64,000 nucleotides of DNA from Affinundibacterium flavidum (GCF_014284175.1 NZ_JACOGA010000008.1:1-64000); one strand, 5' to 3'; shown: positions 1-10,012, counted from the first letter of the stretch. The notes: generated by a model not told the origin, from the letters alone. Made by a program: numbers and translations.

Positions 1-166
<166 letters not shown>

Positions 167-175
167 TTTGAATTC

Positions 176-3142
176 TTATTTGAATTTGTAGCTAGCGGAA
201 ACACTCAACACGCGTCCAAATAAATTCAAACCATGGTTATAGCCTTCCCAACCATAAGGATCGAAGAAAGGTTTGGTGTTCAAGACATTCTTGACATTCA
301 AGCCCAGACGAAGATCTTTGACAGGCGTCCAACTCAAACCCAGGCTGACGGTTTTAAATGCTGGCGCACCACCACAATTATTCGGTGCCACCGCAACGTC
401 TGCGGCGGTACATGAAGCTGGGTTATTGTTTTCCTCGTCATTCTTGTCATACGCCCACTTAGAACCACCGGTGTAATTCACAAACAAACTAGCGCCGAAA
501 TCACGATACTGCCAATCTAAATTGAAATTTGCACGCAATTTTGGATTGCCATAATAGCCTACATAATTTTGTGAAAAACCAGAGCCATCGTCACCGTTAT
601 ACGCATTGCGATTCATGATCGTCGCTGCGGTGCCAAAGTTCAGTTTGCCATACGCACCCAAATCAAAACGGGCATGCGCATCGATATCAAAACCATCAAG
701 CAAGGTCCGACCACGGTTCATATACTTATTCGTCAAACCCGCCAAAATCCCTACAGAATATTTAGGTACGCCAGCGGCGCAAGCAGCGGCGTTGGCAGAA
801 TTGGCACACATCCCCGCTACGGCTGCCATATTCGCTTTATCAAAATCTGTAATCGGAGCACGTACTGCGTTCGGCGCGCCTATCAATGCCGGACCGTATT
901 TCTCTACCGCTTGATCATAAACTTCCGTGAAATCCTGACGCACGATTTCATTACGGCGATACACGAACCAATAATCAGCAGAAATATCAAATTGCTTGGT
1001 CGGCTGGAACACTAAACCGAAGGTGCTGATCTTGGCTTTTTCCGGTTGCAGATTAGGGTTAGGCGGCGTCAAGCCACCGATATTGATGCTGCAATTGGAA
1101 TTCAATAAAGACTTACCTAATTCCTGATCCGTCATGCTGACCGATTTCATCAACATTTTGGCAATCGCATTTGTCTCGTCGCAACGCACCGTATCACGCA
1201 TGCCGCCACGTTGTGCGTACACACCACCTACACCGGACTCCGCCAGATTCGGCGCACGGAAGCCTTGCGAATAAGTGCTGCGAACTAATAACTCACTTAA
1301 TGGGCGATATGTGACACCAATTTTCGGTGCAAGATTGGCTGCAAAATTCGGATATTTATCAATACGCGCGGCAGTGTTCACTTCCAGATTTTTTGCCAGT
1401 GGAAAAATTGCCTCGCCAAAGATCGCGGCGATTGTGCGAGAACCATCAAACCACGAACCACCTTGCTGCGTGATCTTACCGTTGGCGGCATCTTGGTTAC
1501 CCGGTGTTTCAAAACCTTCATGCATCAAATTGACACCAAAGGCAGCACGCGCATCGCCAGCGTCCATCTTAAATAAACTGCCTTCAAGTTTGGCGTCCCA
1601 AGTCACCAACTTAGTCCAAGATTGAATATCAAAAGTTGGATAAGCTTGGCGCAGTAAAGCAGCGTTACTTTCACTGATCACACCAAATTGATATGCAGGG
1701 TTATCGGCAATATACGTACGTTTGGTGACAGGGTCTACCGTGAATGGACCGAAGGCTTTTTCAAAGCCATCTTTATTCACATTAATGGTTTGATACAAAG
1801 TCGAATGACTACCCGCTACTGCCAACGCAGATTCAAATTCCCACTGACCAAATGCACCGCGCACACCCGCCATGGCGCGATAGGTTTTATCCGTATTCTG
1901 CTGACCAAAATGGCCGGTCGCATCTTGCATGAGGTAAGTCAAACCTGCAGCACCGCCCATCTTCGCTTTAAGATCTGCACTCATGTTTTTCAGGTACACA
2001 TTATTTGGACCTAAATAAGGATAGCTAAAGGCATTAAGTGTTGTGCCGGTATTACGTGAATACCAGTTCGCTGTGCCACCACTACTGAATGTACGTGGGC
2101 CATTTTCACCGCGCATATCAATATCAGTGAAAGCGACTTCTGCAAAGCCTTCCCAATTTGATCCCAAATTGACGCGACCACTGACAAAAACTGTTGCGCG
2201 ATCTGAAGTTGGCCCAGTATCCAAGGCATATGGCAAGGTATTCCAAACGCAACGCGTACCCGAACCTTCGGTAACAAAAGTGCTGCAACCAGAGGCGGCT
2301 TGTTGGTAACGCTTATTCGCCGCGTTCTTATCAAAGACAAATAGTGTTCCCGGATTTAGAACACCAGGTTGACTACCTTCGTTGATACGAAAATTACTAA
2401 CATAAGTAGGATTGTTGATGTAGAACTGCTCTGGGCGTTTCAGGTAAGTATCTTCTAATGCGATACGATCGCGTTTATATAAATTGACAGAGCCGTAAAT
2501 ATTGTAATTGTCAGTCGCCAGATCACCGAAGCCGAATAAAGCACTTGCTTGTCGCTCACCGTAAGACTTCACTTCACGCGAACTATCTGCGGTCGCGCTA
2601 GCTTCAAAACCTTTATAGGATTTTTTAGTAATGATATTAATGACGCCCGCCACCGCATCTGAACCATAAACCGCTGAAGCGCCATCGGTCAGTACTTCCA
2701 TCCGCTCTATCGCTGCTGCAGGGATCGCATCGATGTTAACGAATTGCGTTTGAAAGCCTTCTGGTGCACCATAAAAAGACAGGCGACGTCCATTCAATAA
2801 AATCAAAGTTCCCTGCGCTCCCAGACCACGCAAATTCGCTTGTGAAGCACCATCAGAGCCAGAAAACATTGAACGAAAATCTTGCTGTGCCGGACGCGCT
2901 GCGGGTAAATTATCCAGCACCTGCAACAGAGTGCGCGCGCCCATGCTTTCGATCTGCTTAGCACTGATGACTTGAACCGGTGAAGCAGTTTCAGCATTCA
3001 CCCGTTTGATGCTAGAACCGGTGACTTCTACCTTCTGTACTTTCTCTTGTTTGTCTTTTTTTATTTCATCGTCATCTGCAGCGAAACTGCTAGACGCAAA
3101 TCCTATCGCCAATAGTGCTGCGGCAATTCTGGTTAATTTCAT
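176..3142 (-). CDS. TonB-dependent outer membrane receptor
   Basis: The 988-residue protein begins with a Sec signal peptide (MKLTRIAAALLAIGFASSSFA|AD). A Lys/Glu-rich stretch follows, then the plug domain: VEVTGSSIKR near residue 40, the QVLDNLPA and NLRGLG segments, LLNGRR near 117, and DGASAVYGSDAVAGVINI near 155. The remainder is a large beta-barrel that ends in aromatic-rich strands. Proteins of this type import bulky nutrients (oligosaccharides, siderophores, peptides) using TonB energy. This 'GSSIKR' class is common in polymer-degrading proteobacteria and is not specific for iron. The start is supported by AGGAG 7 bases upstream. It lies downstream of the dgoA-like gene on the same strand, so a sugar-acid or galactoside ligand is possible but unproven. 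The last residues are YKFK rather than the usual terminal Phe. Confidence 0.93.
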   Translation of the reverse strand: MKLTRIAAALLAIGFASSSFAADDDEIKKDKQEKVQKVEVTGSSIKRVNAETASPVQVISAKQIESMGARTLLQVLDNLPAARPAQQDFRSMFSGSDGASQANLRGLGAQGTLILLNGRRLSFYGAPEGFQTQFVNIDAIPAAAIERMEVLTDGASAVYGSDAVAGVINIITKKSYKGFEASATADSSREVKSYGERQASALFGFGDLATDNYNIYGSVNLYKRDRIALEDTYLKRPEQFYINNPTYVSNFRINEGSQPGVLNPGTLFVFDKNAANKRYQQAASGCSTFVTEGSGTRCVWNTLPYALDTGPTSDRATVFVSGRVNLGSNWEGFAEVAFTDIDMRGENGPRTFSSGGTANWYSRNTGTTLNAFSYPYLGPNNVYLKNMSADLKAKMGGAAGLTYLMQDATGHFGQQNTDKTYRAMAGVRGAFGQWEFESALAVAGSHSTLYQTINVNKDGFEKAFGPFTVDPVTKRTYIADNPAYQFGVISESNAALLRQAYPTFDIQSWTKLVTWDAKLEGSLFKMDAGDARAAFGVNLMHEGFETPGNQDAANGKITQQGGSWFDGSRTIAAIFGEAIFPLAKNLEVNTAARIDKYPNFAANLAPKIGVTYRPLSELLVRSTYSQGFRAPNLAESGVGGVYAQRGGMRDTVRCDETNAIAKMLMKSVSMTDQELGKSLLNSNCSINIGGLTPPNPNLQPEKAKISTFGLVFQPTKQFDISADYWFVYRRNEIVRQDFTEVYDQAVEKYGPALIGAPNAVRAPITDFDKANMAAVAGMCANSANAAACAAGVPKYSVGILAGLTNKYMNRGRTLLDGFDIDAHARFDLGAYGKLNFGTAATIMNRNAYNGDDGSGFSQNYVGYYGNPKLRANFNLDWQYRDFGASLFVNYTGGSKWAYDKNDEENNNPASCTAADVAVAPNNCGGAPAFKTVSLGLSWTPVKDLRLGLNVKNVLNTKPFFDPYGWEGYNHGLNLFGRVLSVSASYKFK

Positions 3143-3486
3143 TGAGTTCTCCTGTTATTTTTTAGTTCTGTCTGTGTTTGGTTCTAACTATGTTTCGTTC
3201 TATCTGTGCTTGGTTCCACCTAAGATTGGCAAGCAATTTGGCGAAATTCGCCGCACAAGATATGTCATCAAAGCGATATCGATTCTCAAAGCAACTTTAA
3301 GAATTGGATATCGACTTAAGAAAGAATAAAGGGGAATGAAGAAAGTCAACAGCGACAAATAATTAAGCCTGCATCAAGAAAAATTTGATGACATAGACGA
3401 ATCATTTTTGGCGAAGAGGGAAAACGGGAAATAGGAAATCGCCAGGATGCAGAGCAACTTCTGGCGATTTCATCATCAATAAATTA
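3143..3486. other. Intergenic region upstream of the TonB receptor
   Basis: No gene is seen. Bases 3165-3225 hold three imperfect repeats of a TCT(G/A)TNTTTGGTTCTA-like unit just upstream of the Shine-Dalgarno sequence. Further out, GATATCGA occurs twice (about 3279-3310) in a spacing that could be a regulator site, but this is weak. The hairpin at 3435-3471 is listed separately. Confidence 0.4.
3435..3471 (-). terminator. Hairpin downstream of the dgoA-like gene
   Basis: GAAATCGCCAG (3435-3445) and CTGGCGATTTC (3461-3471) form an 11-bp perfect stem with a 15-base loop, 16 bases beyond the aldolase stop codon. On the minus strand the stem is followed by CTATTTCCCGTTTT, a weak T-rich tail. 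It probably acts as a terminator or 3' stabiliser separating dgoA from the receptor gene. Confidence 0.55.
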
Positions 3487-4131
3487 TTACGCAGCAGCCT
3501 TTAATTGACGCCAGGCCTGCACATAGGCTTCTGCATTCTGGCGAACTTGCGTCAAGCTATCGCCAGCCTTGTACAGATTCGATCCCAAACCAAACCCGTT
3601 CGCACCTGCAGTCAAATAAGTTGCCATGCCATCGGGTTTAACACCACCTACCGGTAAGCAAATCGTTGTTGCGGGCAATACGGTACGCCAAGCTTTTAAT
3701 ACCGTTGGCGCTACGCTTTCGGCAGGAAATAATTTCAAACCATCTGCACCGTTTTCAAGTGCGGAAAAAGCTTCTGTCAAAGTCGCCACACCGGGCGTGC
3801 AAATCATTTGTGTCTGTTTTGCAGCGCGTATGATTTTGCTGTCGGCATGCGGCATGACGATCAGGCGACCACCAGCTTGCTGCACATCTTCCACTTGCTT
3901 CACGGTGAGTACAGTGCCAGCACCAATCAAATAGTCACTCGAAAAACGTTGCGCCAACATTCGTATGCTTTCAATCGCATTCGGCGAATTGAGTGGCACT
4001 TCTATGCAACGAAAACCACTTTCCACTAGCGCTTCTGCAATCGCTACACATTCATGATTTTGTATGCCGCGCAAGATAGCCAGCAAAGGCAGATCTGCCA
4101 TGTAGTCGCTTAGAGTATTGGATAAAGTCAT
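3487..4131 (-). CDS. dgoA: 2-dehydro-3-deoxy-6-phosphogalactonate aldolase (KDPG/KDPGal aldolase family)
   Basis: A class I aldolase of about 214 residues that would split 2-keto-3-deoxy-6-phosphogalactonate into pyruvate and glyceraldehyde-3-phosphate in the De Ley-Doudoroff galactose pathway. Visible landmarks are LLAILRGI near the start, CIEVPLNSP, GAGTVL, the PG in CTPGVAT, the Schiff-base lysine in GLKLFPAE, PVGGVKP and GLGSNLYKAG. The IEVPLNSP and GLGS(N/D)LY(K/R)AG segments resemble DgoA more than Eda. The frame stays open to 4224, but those extra codons run through a palindromic element, so ATG 4131 (MTLSNTLSDYM, after GAAAGTGAAG) is the better start; DgoA is about 205 residues. dgoK and dgoD are not in the window. 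Its position near a beta-galactosidase fits galactose use. Confidence 0.87.
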   Translation of the reverse strand: MTLSNTLSDYMADLPLLAILRGIQNHECVAIAEALVESGFRCIEVPLNSPNAIESIRMLAQRFSSDYLIGAGTVLTVKQVEDVQQAGGRLIVMPHADSKIIRAAKQTQMICTPGVATLTEAFSALENGADGLKLFPAESVAPTVLKAWRTVLPATTICLPVGGVKPDGMATYLTAGANGFGLGSNLYKAGDSLTQVRQNAEAYVQAWRQLKAAA

Positions 4132-4150
4132 TACTTCACTTTCAAGAATA

Positions 4151-4254
4151 TAGGACTCACGCAAAATTGTTCCAGCTAGGCGTGCCGACGAAGACAGTGC
4201 TTGTGCACGGCGAGACGGCAACAACGACGCTGGAACGGTTTTGCGTAAGTCCTA
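4151..4254. repeat. 104-bp palindromic element, copy 2 of the TAGGACTTACGC family
   Basis: The left arm begins TAGGACTCACGCAAAA (4151-4166) and the right arm ends TTTTGCGTAAGTCCTA (4239-4254). The 26-base arms pair with three mismatches, continuing into GTTCCAGC/GCTGGAAC. The interior of about 52 bp is G+C-richer than its surroundings and has no gene. It ends 19 bases before the dgoA start and so forms most of that gene's leader. It has the form of a MITE: terminal inverted repeats and no transposase. No clear target duplication is visible. Confidence 0.82.
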
Positions 4255-4294
4255 ATAAAAAAACGCTCTCATCGAACATAGCATGATGAGAGCG
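4255..4294 (-). terminator. Intrinsic terminator of the Oar-like receptor gene
   Basis: On the minus strand CGCTCTCATC (4294-4285) pairs with GATGAGAGCG (4273-4264) around an 11-base loop and is followed directly by TTTTTTTTA (4263-4255). It begins 25 bases past the receptor stop codon and abuts the palindromic element at 4151-4254. This is a textbook Rho-independent terminator. Confidence 0.88.
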
Positions 4295-4318
4295 CCCCCA
4301 CAAGATTAAGTTGAGATC

Positions 4319-7300
4319 TTAAAACTTGTAATTGTATTCTGCAGTCAAACGTGCTGAACGTGGTGAAGTGCGATTGCCACCTTGACGATACGTTGGGCTA
4401 ATACCGCCTTCACCGTCATTCGAACCACTTCCTTCAGAATTGATCGTACGCACATCGAATACATTGAACATATCCATTCTCAACGTTAAACCTTTCAAGA
4501 ACGGTGCTTGGTAGGCGAGATTCAAGTCGAGCTGCGAAGTCCAAGGCAATCGTCCATGACTACCGCGCGGAGATGGCTTACCACCTTCCGCATCACAAAA
4601 GAAGAAATAATTGCCGCCATAGTGACCGACGTCTTGTCCTGCCGATTCTGGCAGTTGTCCGAAACAATTACGAGGACGACCGGAAGCTAACTGCAGATTC
4701 GCACCTAACGTCAACTCTGGTGTCAACTGATAGTAGCCGTAGCCTTTAAACACATGCGTTCTATCGCCAGATAGGAAACCGTAAGCGTTGTAAGCCAATT
4801 CTTTATAATCTGAACCCGCACTCAGGCCAACGTCACCACCTGCAACACCGGAGTCTGTCTGCCCTTCGGTATTGCCCTTGTTGCGTGACCAGGTGTAAGT
4901 GATCTTGCCGTACCAGCCATTTTTGAATGGGTGTTCGAGGAAGAAGTTCAAAGCTTCATAAGTACGACGCACCTTAGGCAAGCCAATATCTTCTGCCGTG
5001 AGATGGGCTTTCACTAAAGGGCTGCCGCTACCAGAACCATGCGGATCAAACCATACGGTATTTGCTTCGCCCGTATTGATCACCATACACCAAGATGGAT
5101 ACAAACTATTGTCCGTGCCACCCGTATCTGCTTCTAAGTTCGGGTAACCATTACGCTTACCCCAGGCAAAGATGGGACGTGGATCGCAAGTGTCATCATA
5201 GCTTGTACGCAAAGTACGATACGTACCCATCACGCCAAAATTGAGCGTGGAAGAAATCGCTTTCTCAAAGCCCAAAGACATCTCATCTTGATAAAACGGT
5301 TTGATGTTTTCTGCTGCGACTGAACGCGCATCAGGCGAAGTGTTGATATTGACGATGACGTCGCTGATAGGATGCAATCCTTGCGGCACGCCCGTAGTCG
5401 GATCAACACCTGTGTAAGTGTAATAACGTGTCGTCGTTTTCAACTCCGATCCCATGTTCCCCACCAAATTGGTTGGAACAGGCATAAAGTAACGACCTGC
5501 ATTTGCATACACCTTGAAACTACTGTCACGATTAACATCCCAAGTCACACCCAGACGTGGTGCGATTTGGCGCGTCTGTGAGATCACTAACTCGTGTTTG
5601 TTATTGTAGTTATGGAATTGCTCGTTACGCAAACCCAAATCTAACAATACATTGTCTGTGACTTGATAGCGATCCTGTATGTACTGCGCCGATTGCGTGG
5701 TAGAAGGTGCACCGGATTTGAAATAAGTACCTTCACTAACATAAAAGCCTTGCGTACCATATCCACCACCTTGCGCCAAAGTTTCAGTCGCACCTGCTGG
5801 CTTCCAAGTCGTTGGATTATTGTGATACTGGTAGTTCCAGCTACGTCCACCTGGACGAGTTGCGCCGACCAGAGAATTTGCTTTGTTGTAATCGATCCCA
5901 CCGCGTAGAGAGTGATTACCTAATTTGTACTCTAAATCTAAACGAAGCGTCTGTTGTTCATCATGACTATCAGCGCGAACCTGATCACCATAAGCTTGTG
6001 GATTAGTCGGATAGACTACCCCCGGAACCCGCGAAGTGATGGAACTTCCTATTGAACTAATCGTAGCGTTATAACCATAAGGGATAACCTTAGGAGAAGT
6101 TTTTGATTGCCCGTACAAAGCAGTAACCGTTAAGTCATCACTCAAGTAGCCAGTGTATTTAAAAATGCTATCGTCACTACCCGGGCTACTACCACTACTT
6201 CCACCACGCGTATTTCCGGCATTCCAAACAGTCGTGCCACTACCGACTATTTTGTCATGTGTCAGCGTTGCATAACTAAAACCATACGTGGCGTTAACAT
6301 TCTTCGACTGATCTTTGATATAGGTGTATTCAAAATGGTGATCATCAGTCAGGTTGTAATCGAGTTTAACCAGATAACGTCCTACCGTGCCTTCGTTCAC
6401 TGACCAACCCCGAGGGTTTTCCTGACGATCCGATGAAGCTGCGATCGATTCACTAGTTGACTTGCTTTGCTCGGCTGCTGCGAATATAAATAACTTATTT
6501 TTGATCAACGGACCACCAGCATAAATACCCGCAGTCCTATTGGATGAGGTATTCGCTTGGTTGTAATACTGTAGTTTTCCGTCTTGAAGTGGATGAGTAC
6601 CGGTATTTTCAAAGTAAGTGTTAGACGGCTTTCCGGTTATATTTGGCACCATCGCTACCTTGCCGCCGACGACCCAATTATTCGTACCACTCTTGGTCGT
6701 AATATTGACCACACCACCGGTCGAACGACCAAATTCTGAGCTATATCCACCAGACAGTACTTGCGCATTCGCAATCGCGCCAAATGGTAATTCTGATGCG
6801 CCAACTTGCGTCAAAATATTCGTGACGGGAAAGCCGTTAATGTAATAAGAATTTTCAGAGACACTCGCACCACCAAAGCTAGAGACATTGCCGTAGTAAC
6901 CAGAAACATTACTCACTGTTCCCGGTGCGAGAGCGATAATCGCCTGCACGTTTTGCGACATCGGCAGACTCGCCAATTCTTTTGCTGTAAATACTGTGCC
7001 GTTGTTGGTATTGGAAACATCGATACGATTAATCTTGGCTTGAACGGTCACAGTCTGGACAGAAGTCTCAGTGCCAAAGTTTGCCTCCACACCTTGACCA
7101 ATCAAGGCTTCCACCTCAACTGTTTTCTCCACTTTGCCATCGCGCATCAACTTAACTTGATATTTACCAGGCGGCATAGAAGTCGCTTGAAACTTACCTT
7201 TAGCATCTGGCGTTAAATTACGATGAACCCCTGTCGCCACGTTTTCAAGAACCACGACAGCGCCCACGCTCGCCGGCACTTGACCAAAAATAGTACCCGT

Positions 7301-7426
7301 CGCATTGGACTGCGCCATGATATTGGCACTGACACCGAGCGTCAGTACTGCCGTTCCAAAGGCAATGGCAATCGCATGGGCGATCACCGAGTGTTTAAGC
7401 GTATGTGTGTGTGTAGTTTTAGGCAT
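4319..7426 (-). CDS. TonB-dependent receptor with N-terminal carboxypeptidase-like regulatory domain (Oar-like)
   Basis: About 1035 residues. From ATG 7426 (MPKTTHTH...) there is a signal peptide ending near ANIMAQ. Next comes a carboxypeptidase-regulatory-like beta-sandwich ('GTIFGQVPASVGAVVVLENVATG', in parts), then a plug (VTVQAKINRIDVSNTN; GGYSSEFGRSTGGVVNITTKSG) and a large barrel ending YNYKF. This architecture is that of Oar/CarA-like TonB-dependent transporters, which in other bacteria take up proteins, peptides or glycans. Fourteen further codons are open upstream to 7468, but the ATG at 7426 gives a normal signal peptide. It is divergent from the GH35 gene and has its own terminator. 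Ligand unknown; co-location suggests an oligosaccharide or surface polymer. Confidence 0.92.
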   Translation of the reverse strand: MPKTTHTHTLKHSVIAHAIAIAFGTAVLTLGVSANIMAQSNATGTIFGQVPASVGAVVVLENVATGVHRNLTPDAKGKFQATSMPPGKYQVKLMRDGKVEKTVEVEALIGQGVEANFGTETSVQTVTVQAKINRIDVSNTNNGTVFTAKELASLPMSQNVQAIIALAPGTVSNVSGYYGNVSSFGGASVSENSYYINGFPVTNILTQVGASELPFGAIANAQVLSGGYSSEFGRSTGGVVNITTKSGTNNWVVGGKVAMVPNITGKPSNTYFENTGTHPLQDGKLQYYNQANTSSNRTAGIYAGGPLIKNKLFIFAAAEQSKSTSESIAASSDRQENPRGWSVNEGTVGRYLVKLDYNLTDDHHFEYTYIKDQSKNVNATYGFSYATLTHDKIVGSGTTVWNAGNTRGGSSGSSPGSDDSIFKYTGYLSDDLTVTALYGQSKTSPKVIPYGYNATISSIGSSITSRVPGVVYPTNPQAYGDQVRADSHDEQQTLRLDLEYKLGNHSLRGGIDYNKANSLVGATRPGGRSWNYQYHNNPTTWKPAGATETLAQGGGYGTQGFYVSEGTYFKSGAPSTTQSAQYIQDRYQVTDNVLLDLGLRNEQFHNYNNKHELVISQTRQIAPRLGVTWDVNRDSSFKVYANAGRYFMPVPTNLVGNMGSELKTTTRYYTYTGVDPTTGVPQGLHPISDVIVNINTSPDARSVAAENIKPFYQDEMSLGFEKAISSTLNFGVMGTYRTLRTSYDDTCDPRPIFAWGKRNGYPNLEADTGGTDNSLYPSWCMVINTGEANTVWFDPHGSGSGSPLVKAHLTAEDIGLPKVRRTYEALNFFLEHPFKNGWYGKITYTWSRNKGNTEGQTDSGVAGGDVGLSAGSDYKELAYNAYGFLSGDRTHVFKGYGYYQLTPELTLGANLQLASGRPRNCFGQLPESAGQDVGHYGGNYFFFCDAEGGKPSPRGSHGRLPWTSQLDLNLAYQAPFLKGLTLRMDMFNVFDVRTINSEGSGSNDGEGGISPTYRQGGNRTSPRSARLTAEYNYKF

Positions 7427-8003
7427 GATCTTTTCAGTTAAAAGTGATGTCAGGACAAAAATCTGCATCCATCCTTAGAAGTGCCGCTGCACTAGTTGTG
7501 AGCTCAGCAGAGGTACCGATGTCGACTCGTGCTACACAATTCTTGTGAAATTATGCGAATCAAAAAATAGGATAGTGATGACATAAAAAAGTCTAGAGAC
7601 ATCTCTGAGCACACGCCAACGACATAAATTTGACTTCTCATTGAGCTTTACTTAATGAGCTGCCGTGATCCGCATTCGTAGCTAAACATTGGATAAATTT
7701 GATAGCCTGATTTCATTGCTAGCGAAACCTGAAAGGCAGTTTGGAAGAGAAGCTGAACTGTGGAAATGAAGCCTAATTCATTCAATTTTTTTAAAGGTGT
7801 GTAGTGCATGCCTAAATAAATATGATCAGGGCGGTTGTAGTTTCACCACATTTTTTGCAACATGTGCCGATGACGATGAATGGCACCTCACTTTTCCGAG
7901 TAGGTGGATACCCAAAACCCACCGACTCATTAAGAAAAACTTGATCTATGCTTAAAAATTCATATCCCAGCCATACGCAAACCCTACGTTATGCTAAAGA
8001 CTA
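7427..8003. other. Divergent intergenic region, receptor / beta-galactosidase
   Basis: 577 bases without a credible gene. It must hold the promoters of both the Oar-like receptor (leftwards) and the GH35 gene (rightwards). The sequence is A+T-rich. No convincing operator palindrome or RNA motif was found. Confidence 0.5.
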
Positions 8004-10001
8004 ATGAATTTTCACTCACTCAGTATCAACCGCTTCCACCTTACTATGTTCAATCGTCGTCACTTTCTACAAGTCAGCACGCTTAGCGTCCTCAGTTGCC
8101 AAATCAGCAGTCCCGTCAGCGCCGCGACTAACTCTCCGTCAGCACAGAATAGATTTTCTTTTTCTACGACAGAGAATCAATTTTTACTAGATCAAAAACC
8201 ATTTCAAATCCGCAGCGGGGAAATGCATCCGGCGCGTATTCCTAAGGCTTATTGGAAACATAGAATCCAAATGGCAAAGGCGATGGGCATGAATACCATT
8301 GCCATTTATGTGATGTGGAATTATCACGAAGAACAAGAAGGTGTTTTCGATTTCAACACCGAGAACCGCGACATCTACCACTTTATACAACTGTGTCAAA
8401 ACGAAGGGCTATATGTCTTATTGCGTCCAGGCCCTTACATTTGTGGGGAGTGGGATTTAGGCGGAATACCTGCTTATCTATTACGTCACGACGACATCGT
8501 ACTACGTGCCAATTCAAGCGTCGCGCCGCACTATATGCAAGCCGTCAAACGCTATATTCGGGTACTGGCAGCCATCGTCAAACCGCTGATGCTAGAGCAA
8601 GGTGGTCCCATACTCATGGTGCAAATCGAAAATGAATTTGGCTCCTATGGCAGCGATCCTGACTATCTGGAAGAATTGCGCCAGCTCTGGATCCAGCATG
8701 GAATTCCAGGCCCGTTTTATACTCAGGATGGCTTGCCACAATTGATCGCGAATAAAACCAACATACCGGATGCGGCAATCGGCCTCAGTGGTGGCGAAGT
8801 GAAAGACATCATCAAAACGCGCGAACTGTATCCACAAGTGCCAGTAATGTGCGGCGAACTCTATCCAGGCTGGCTAACGCATTGGGGAGATCCTGCGTTA
8901 CAAGGCACCAATGTCGATATGAGCGCGACGATTACCGCGATGATGCAGGAAAAATTATCCTTCAATATCTATGTCATTCACGGTGGTACTAACTTCGGTT
9001 TTACCGCAGGTGCAAACACCGAAAAAGGCGAGTATCAACCCGACATCACCAGCTACGACTACGCAGCCCCTATCAATGAACAAGGCCTGCCGAATCAATT
9101 TTATTGGAAATATCGCGCCATTATTCAACAAGCTTTAGGGCAAAAACTCGCGCCGCTTCCACCGGCCTTGCCACAGCTACACACGGATACCCAACGTGAA
9201 TATCTGCCGAAGTTTTTTTGCTCGCTATGGGATCACCTCCCGGCGCCGGTGAAAATGAAAGATCCAGTTAGTATGGAAAGCTTAGGGCAAACCTCGGGCT
9301 TCGTCTTGTATCAAAAAGAGCTTTCTCACCAAGCACAACGAGCACAACGAGCACAACACGCACAGCATAGTTTGCACATTGCTGAATTACACGACTACGC
9401 CAGCGTGCATCTGAATCAAAAATATTGTGGCGCGATTTCACGCACCAAAATCGATCCTCAACGCTTCGCAAAATTAAACCTATTCAATCACCGGCAAGCA
9501 TTTCCACTACCGACTTTGACAAACAGTTCCGATAATAAGCAAAACTTACAAATTCTGGTAGAAGCAATGGGCAGGATTAACTACGGCCGGGTTGCGGTAG
9601 ACAGAAAAGGTATTTGCTCGAAAGTGATATTGCAAAGCACTCATCTTGAGCATCCACAATCAGAAGAATTACAAGATTGGTTATGCTATCGATTGCCGAT
9701 GGATCAGCCATTTCTTCAACAATTACGGCCTTCAAAGTCTATTGCCAAGCGTCCCGGCAATTTCTTTAAACTTCGCTTAGATTTAACAGCTATCGGCGAT
9801 ACCTATATCGACATGCAACACTGGACGAAAGGCGTGGTCTGGGTGAATGGTCATGCGCTTGGTCGTTATTGGCAGTTGGGACCGCAACAGCGGTTGTATT
9901 GTCCTGCGACGTTTTTGAAAAAAAGAAGTAATGAGATTCTCATCTTCGATTTGCATCAATTAGACACAGCGAGCATCAGCCTGCACAATAGCCTGACTTA
10001 A
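8004..10001 (+). CDS. Glycoside hydrolase family 35 beta-galactosidase with Tat signal
   Basis: A 665-residue enzyme expected to release terminal beta-galactose from oligosaccharides. The GH35 signature GGPILMVQIENEFGSYG is present. By analogy with human GLB1, Glu211 is the acid/base and Glu285, in CGELYPGWLTHWG, is the nucleophile. C-terminal jelly-roll regions follow, including WVNGHALGRYW, which is typical of the family. Near the N terminus NRRHFLQVSTLSVLS is a twin-arginine signal. Starting at ATG 8046 (MFNRRHFLQ) would give a compact Tat peptide, whereas ATG 8004 adds 14 residues; neither has a clear Shine-Dalgarno, so the start is open. A glutamine/alanine-rich insert with short AQRAQ repeats lies near residue 440. 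It probably acts in the periplasm beside the two TonB receptors and dgoA. Confidence 0.92.
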   Translation: MNFHSLSINRFHLTMFNRRHFLQVSTLSVLSCQISSPVSAATNSPSAQNRFSFSTTENQFLLDQKPFQIRSGEMHPARIPKAYWKHRIQMAKAMGMNTIAIYVMWNYHEEQEGVFDFNTENRDIYHFIQLCQNEGLYVLLRPGPYICGEWDLGGIPAYLLRHDDIVLRANSSVAPHYMQAVKRYIRVLAAIVKPLMLEQGGPILMVQIENEFGSYGSDPDYLEELRQLWIQHGIPGPFYTQDGLPQLIANKTNIPDAAIGLSGGEVKDIIKTRELYPQVPVMCGELYPGWLTHWGDPALQGTNVDMSATITAMMQEKLSFNIYVIHGGTNFGFTAGANTEKGEYQPDITSYDYAAPINEQGLPNQFYWKYRAIIQQALGQKLAPLPPALPQLHTDTQREYLPKFFCSLWDHLPAPVKMKDPVSMESLGQTSGFVLYQKELSHQAQRAQRAQHAQHSLHIAELHDYASVHLNQKYCGAISRTKIDPQRFAKLNLFNHRQAFPLPTLTNSSDNKQNLQILVEAMGRINYGRVAVDRKGICSKVILQSTHLEHPQSEELQDWLCYRLPMDQPFLQQLRPSKSIAKRPGNFFKLRLDLTAIGDTYIDMQHWTKGVVWVNGHALGRYWQLGPQQRLYCPATFLKKRSNEILIFDLHQLDTASISLHNSLT

Positions 10002-10012
10002 CATTATTATTT

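Noticed and set aside
4132..4224. N-terminal extension of the dgoA-like protein
   Set aside because: These codons are the interior of the palindromic element. The aldolase fold begins after ATG 4131 and the length then fits the family.
9330..9372. Tandem repeat AGCACAACG in the GH35 gene as a CRISPR or satellite
   Set aside because: It is a short in-frame run encoding AQRAQ repeats within the coding sequence. There is no spacer structure.
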